Source: Pseudonocardiales bacterium
GTDB lineage: Bacteria; Actinomycetota; Actinomycetes; Mycobacteriales; Pseudonocardiaceae
Length of the DNA: 5,525 nucleotides
Assembly: GCA_013695005.1 (NCBI GenBank)
Contig: JACDBJ010000167.1
Location: 1 to 5,525, forward strand
Reading direction: 5' to 3'
The notes beneath the pieces were generated by a model. That model saw only the letters and a program-made list of their open reading frames with translations. It was not told the DNA's origin and did no database searches. Position 1 is the first letter of the stretch. Every line of letters starts with the position of its first letter. Of this stretch, positions 4,310-5,525 are shown piece after piece. Position numbers and translations under genes: made by a program.

Positions 4310-4407
4310 ACCGAGGTCTCTCCCGCCGGCCGCTGGGCCGACCGATGGCACCGGGCGCAAGACGCCGTGTTGACGATGCCATCACGAAGGGATACTCCCC
4401 TCACGGT
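4310..4407 (-). ncRNA. yybP-ykoY manganese riboswitch in the terC leader
   Basis: Read on the minus strand, the leader has the conserved parts of the yybP-ykoY class in order. GGGGAGTA (4393-4400) is the L1 strand. A 7-bp stem GATGGCA/TGCCATC (4377-4383 with 4344-4350) encloses TCGTCAA (4370-4376), a small inner hairpin and the CCGG element, together making P3/L3. GTCGGCC-CAGC-GGCCGGC (4325-4342) is P4. GAGAGACC (4315-4322) is the second L1 strand. P1 is closed by CCTCGGT (4310-4316) with ACCG...AGG (4399-4407, 2-nt bulge), and an inner UCCC/GGGA pair (4389-4392 with 4321-4324) continues it. This class binds Mn2+ between L1 and L3 and turns on manganese-export genes including terC-like ones, which matches the gene downstream. 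The usual P2 hairpin seems absent: only about five bases separate the inner P1 strand from P3. Confidence 0.9.
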
Positions 4408-4418
4408 GTGTACGTACC

Positions 4419-4424
4419 AGTCTA
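4419..4424 (-). promoter_or_regulatory. Candidate -10 box of the terC/riboswitch transcript
   Basis: TAGACT on the minus strand fits TANNNT. A start about 7 nt downstream falls near 4412, only a few bases before riboswitch P1, so the mRNA would begin almost directly with the aptamer. No good -35 is seen. Confidence 0.5.
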
Positions 4425-4453
4425 GCGAACCCGGACTGCCCGGCAGCGTGTGA

Positions 4454-4459
4454 CACGAT
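4454..4459 (+). promoter_or_regulatory. Weak candidate -10 box for the ABM gene
   Basis: CACGAT ends 6 nt before ATG 4466, the same box-to-start distance as at 699-704 and 4805-4810. The first base departs from TANNNT, so this is a weak call. No Shine-Dalgarno sequence precedes the ATG, which would fit a leaderless mRNA. Confidence 0.3.
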
Positions 4460-4465
4460 CAGCCG

Positions 4466-4756
4466 ATGGTGCTCGAGATCGCTGAGTTCAGCATCACGCC
4501 CGGCCAGGAGGATGACTTCACGGCCGCGTACCGCTCCGCAACGGCGCTGCTGCGGGGTAGTCCTGGTTTCCTGTCGGCCCGGATGACCCGGGGCATCGAG
4601 ACCCCGAACCGGTTCGTCCTGCTCATCGAGTGGGACACCCTCGAGTCGCACACGATCGGCTTTCGGCAGTCGGATCGCTTCGTTCAGTGGCGCCAGCTCG
4701 TCGGCCCGTTCTTCGCTGCGGATCCTCGGGTGCAGCACGTCACCGACGTGGCCTGA
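4466..4756 (+). CDS. Antibiotic biosynthesis monooxygenase (ABM) domain protein
   Basis: This is a 96-aa single-domain protein with the ferredoxin-like dimeric alpha-beta barrel pattern of the ABM family. A first strand VLEIAEFSITPGQEDDF leads into a helix (AYRSATALLRGSPGF). A second strand pair follows: LSARMTRGIETPNRFVLLIEWDTLESH. Then come an FRQSDRFVQWRQLV helix and a last strand near VQHVTDVA. The PGQEDDF, GSPGFLSA and LLIEWDTLE elements are typical. Members include cofactor-free monooxygenases and heme-degrading enzymes, but many of this short type have no known reaction, so a specific substrate should not be assumed. The length is normal for the family. ATG 4466 is the only start that keeps the first strand. 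It is divergent from terC across a 203-bp region that holds the riboswitch. Confidence 0.85.
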   Translation: MVLEIAEFSITPGQEDDFTAAYRSATALLRGSPGFLSARMTRGIETPNRFVLLIEWDTLESHTIGFRQSDRFVQWRQLVGPFFAADPRVQHVTDVA

Positions 4757-4804
4757 CGCGAGCTGACTGAGAGCCGGCTGAGACCGTCCCTGACCCAACC
4801 GGGA

Positions 4805-4810
4805 TACGGT
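4805..4810 (+). promoter_or_regulatory. Candidate -10 box for a leaderless hydrolase transcript
   Basis: TACGGT (TANNNT) ends 6 nt before GTG 4817, so transcription should begin at or next to the start codon. There is no Shine-Dalgarno sequence at a useful distance. A CTGACC upstream (4790-4795) is too close to be the -35. Confidence 0.5.
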
Positions 4811-4816
4811 CGTAGG

Positions 4817-5525
4817 GTGCCCCGGCTGCCCCGTGCTCTCCGTCTCCGGCTGAGCCGGAGTCGCATCATCGCTGTTCTCCTCGCGGTCGCCGTGGTGGCC
4901 GCCGCGGTCGTCACGCTGGCCGTATGGCCGAGCAGCGGCTCTGCCTCCGTACGTACCGAGGAGATGCGACTCGCCGGCGCGGGTGAACCGGCGGTCAGCA
5001 TCGACGCCACCGTCTACCTGCCCGAGACGACGCCGGCGCCCGCAGTGCTCGTGGCGCACGGCTTCGGCGGCAGCAAGGCATCGGTGGACGCCGACGCCAG
5101 GGAGCTCGCCGGCCGCGGCTACGTGGTCCTGGCCTGGTCTGCCCGAGGCTTCGGCGCCAGCACCGGCCTGATCTCGCTCAACGCTCCGGACGCCGAGGTC
5201 GCCGACGCCCAGCGGCTGGTGGACTACCTCGCCACCCGACCGGAGGTTCAGCTCGACACTCCCGGTGACCCCCGGGTCGGCGTGACCGGTGGCTCCTACG
5301 GCGGTGCGCTGTCGCTGATGCTCGCCGGCGTCGACAAGCGGGTGGACGCCACCGCCCCGGTGATCACCTGGAACGACCTGGGGCAGGCGCTGTTCCCCAA
5401 CTCGGCCTCGGCCGGGCCGGTGGCCGCGACCACGCCGGCGGCCAACGCCTTCAGCCCGGACGGCGTGTTCAAGCGCGGCTGGGCGGGCATCTTCTTCTCC
5501 GCCGGGCTGTCCCCGGCCGGCGCCC
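4817..5525 (+). CDS. Membrane-anchored or secreted alpha/beta hydrolase, S15/CocE type (3' end outside window)
   Basis: This open frame begins at GTG 4817 and runs off the right edge (236 codons seen). The N-terminus is Arg-rich (about residues 3-16, ending LSRSR). A hydrophobic helix at about 17-37 (IIAVLLAVAVVAAAVVTLAV) marks a signal peptide or signal anchor; no clear Ala-x-Ala cleavage site follows. The catalytic domain starts near residue 75 with VLVAHGFGGSK (oxyanion-side H81-G82). It continues with VLAWSARGFGASTG (W107 to G113), and the nucleophile elbow GGSYGG has Ser160 as the predicted nucleophile. The catalytic Asp and His must lie beyond the window. The RGFGASTG and GGSYGG pattern is that of the X-Pro dipeptidyl-peptidase/CocE (S15) group, so a peptidase, esterase or acylase outside the membrane is likely. 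It follows the ABM gene by 60 bp, but a TACGGT box suggests its own leaderless promoter. A stop-free frame extends back to the ABM stop but lacks a better start. Confidence 0.85.
   Translation, partial: MPRLPRALRLRLSRSRIIAVLLAVAVVAAAVVTLAVWPSSGSASVRTEEMRLAGAGEPAVSIDATVYLPETTPAPAVLVAHGFGGSKASVDADARELAGRGYVVLAWSARGFGASTGLISLNAPDAEVADAQRLVDYLATRPEVQLDTPGDPRVGVTGGSYGGALSLMLAGVDKRVDATAPVITWNDLGQALFPNSASAGPVAATTPAANAFSPDGVFKRGWAGIFFSAGLSPAGA
4844..4860. repeat. Perfect 17-bp palindrome at the 5' end of the hydrolase gene
   Basis: CTCCGGC-TGA-GCCGGAG is a perfect 7+3+7 inverted repeat within codons 10-15 of the hydrolase. In the mRNA it would form a tight stem-loop about 27 nt after the start. It could affect translation of a leaderless message, or be chance in GC-rich, Arg-coding sequence. 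Confidence 0.5.

Noticed and set aside
4382..5059. Minus-strand 225-codon frame opposite the ABM and hydrolase genes
   Set aside because: It lies opposite the ABM gene and the hydrolase N-terminus, which both show family motifs, and the translation looks like no known domain.

Overview
The window is GC-rich, with third codon positions that are mostly G or C in the well-supported genes. GTG starts sit just downstream of TANNNT boxes. Together with the gene families present, this points to a high-GC actinobacterium. The genus cannot be settled from the sequence alone. No transposase, integrase, CRISPR array, rRNA or tRNA was found.

Layout, left to right. (1) The 3' end of an FKBP-type peptidyl-prolyl isomerase (+). 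It converges on a small class I SAM methyltransferase (-), which diverges from a metallo-beta-lactamase-fold hydrolase (+). The methyltransferase and hydrolase share a 44-bp intergenic stretch that seems to hold two overlapping near-leaderless or leaderless promoters. (2) From about 1386 to 2274 lies a run of small plus-strand ORFs: a 40-aa ORF with a strong Shine-Dalgarno sequence, a 46-aa ORF in the same frame after an amber codon, a 49-aa Cys-rich zinc-ribbon-like ORF, a 19-aa ORF, and a 65-75 aa ORF whose start appears to have been shifted out of frame. Two of the junctions are TGATG overlaps. Codon bias is weak in the middle of this stretch, so it may be a decaying or foreign island. (3) A convergent HAD phosphatase (-), preceded by a long inverted repeat and by a 56-aa membrane protein gene (-). 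(4) A TerC-family membrane protein (-), whose leader carries a recognisable yybP-ykoY manganese riboswitch. (5) Divergent from it, a one-domain antibiotic-biosynthesis-monooxygenase (ABM) protein (+), followed by a membrane-anchored or secreted alpha/beta hydrolase of the S15/CocE type (+), cut by the window end.

The best-supported regulatory unit is riboswitch plus terC: a manganese-sensing leader driving a predicted Mn(II) exporter. The other genes are ordinary housekeeping or accessory enzymes with no clear shared pathway. I see no complete new system. The least explained parts are the small-ORF island, the suspected frameshift at about 2051-2080, and the large hairpin abutting the HAD start codon.
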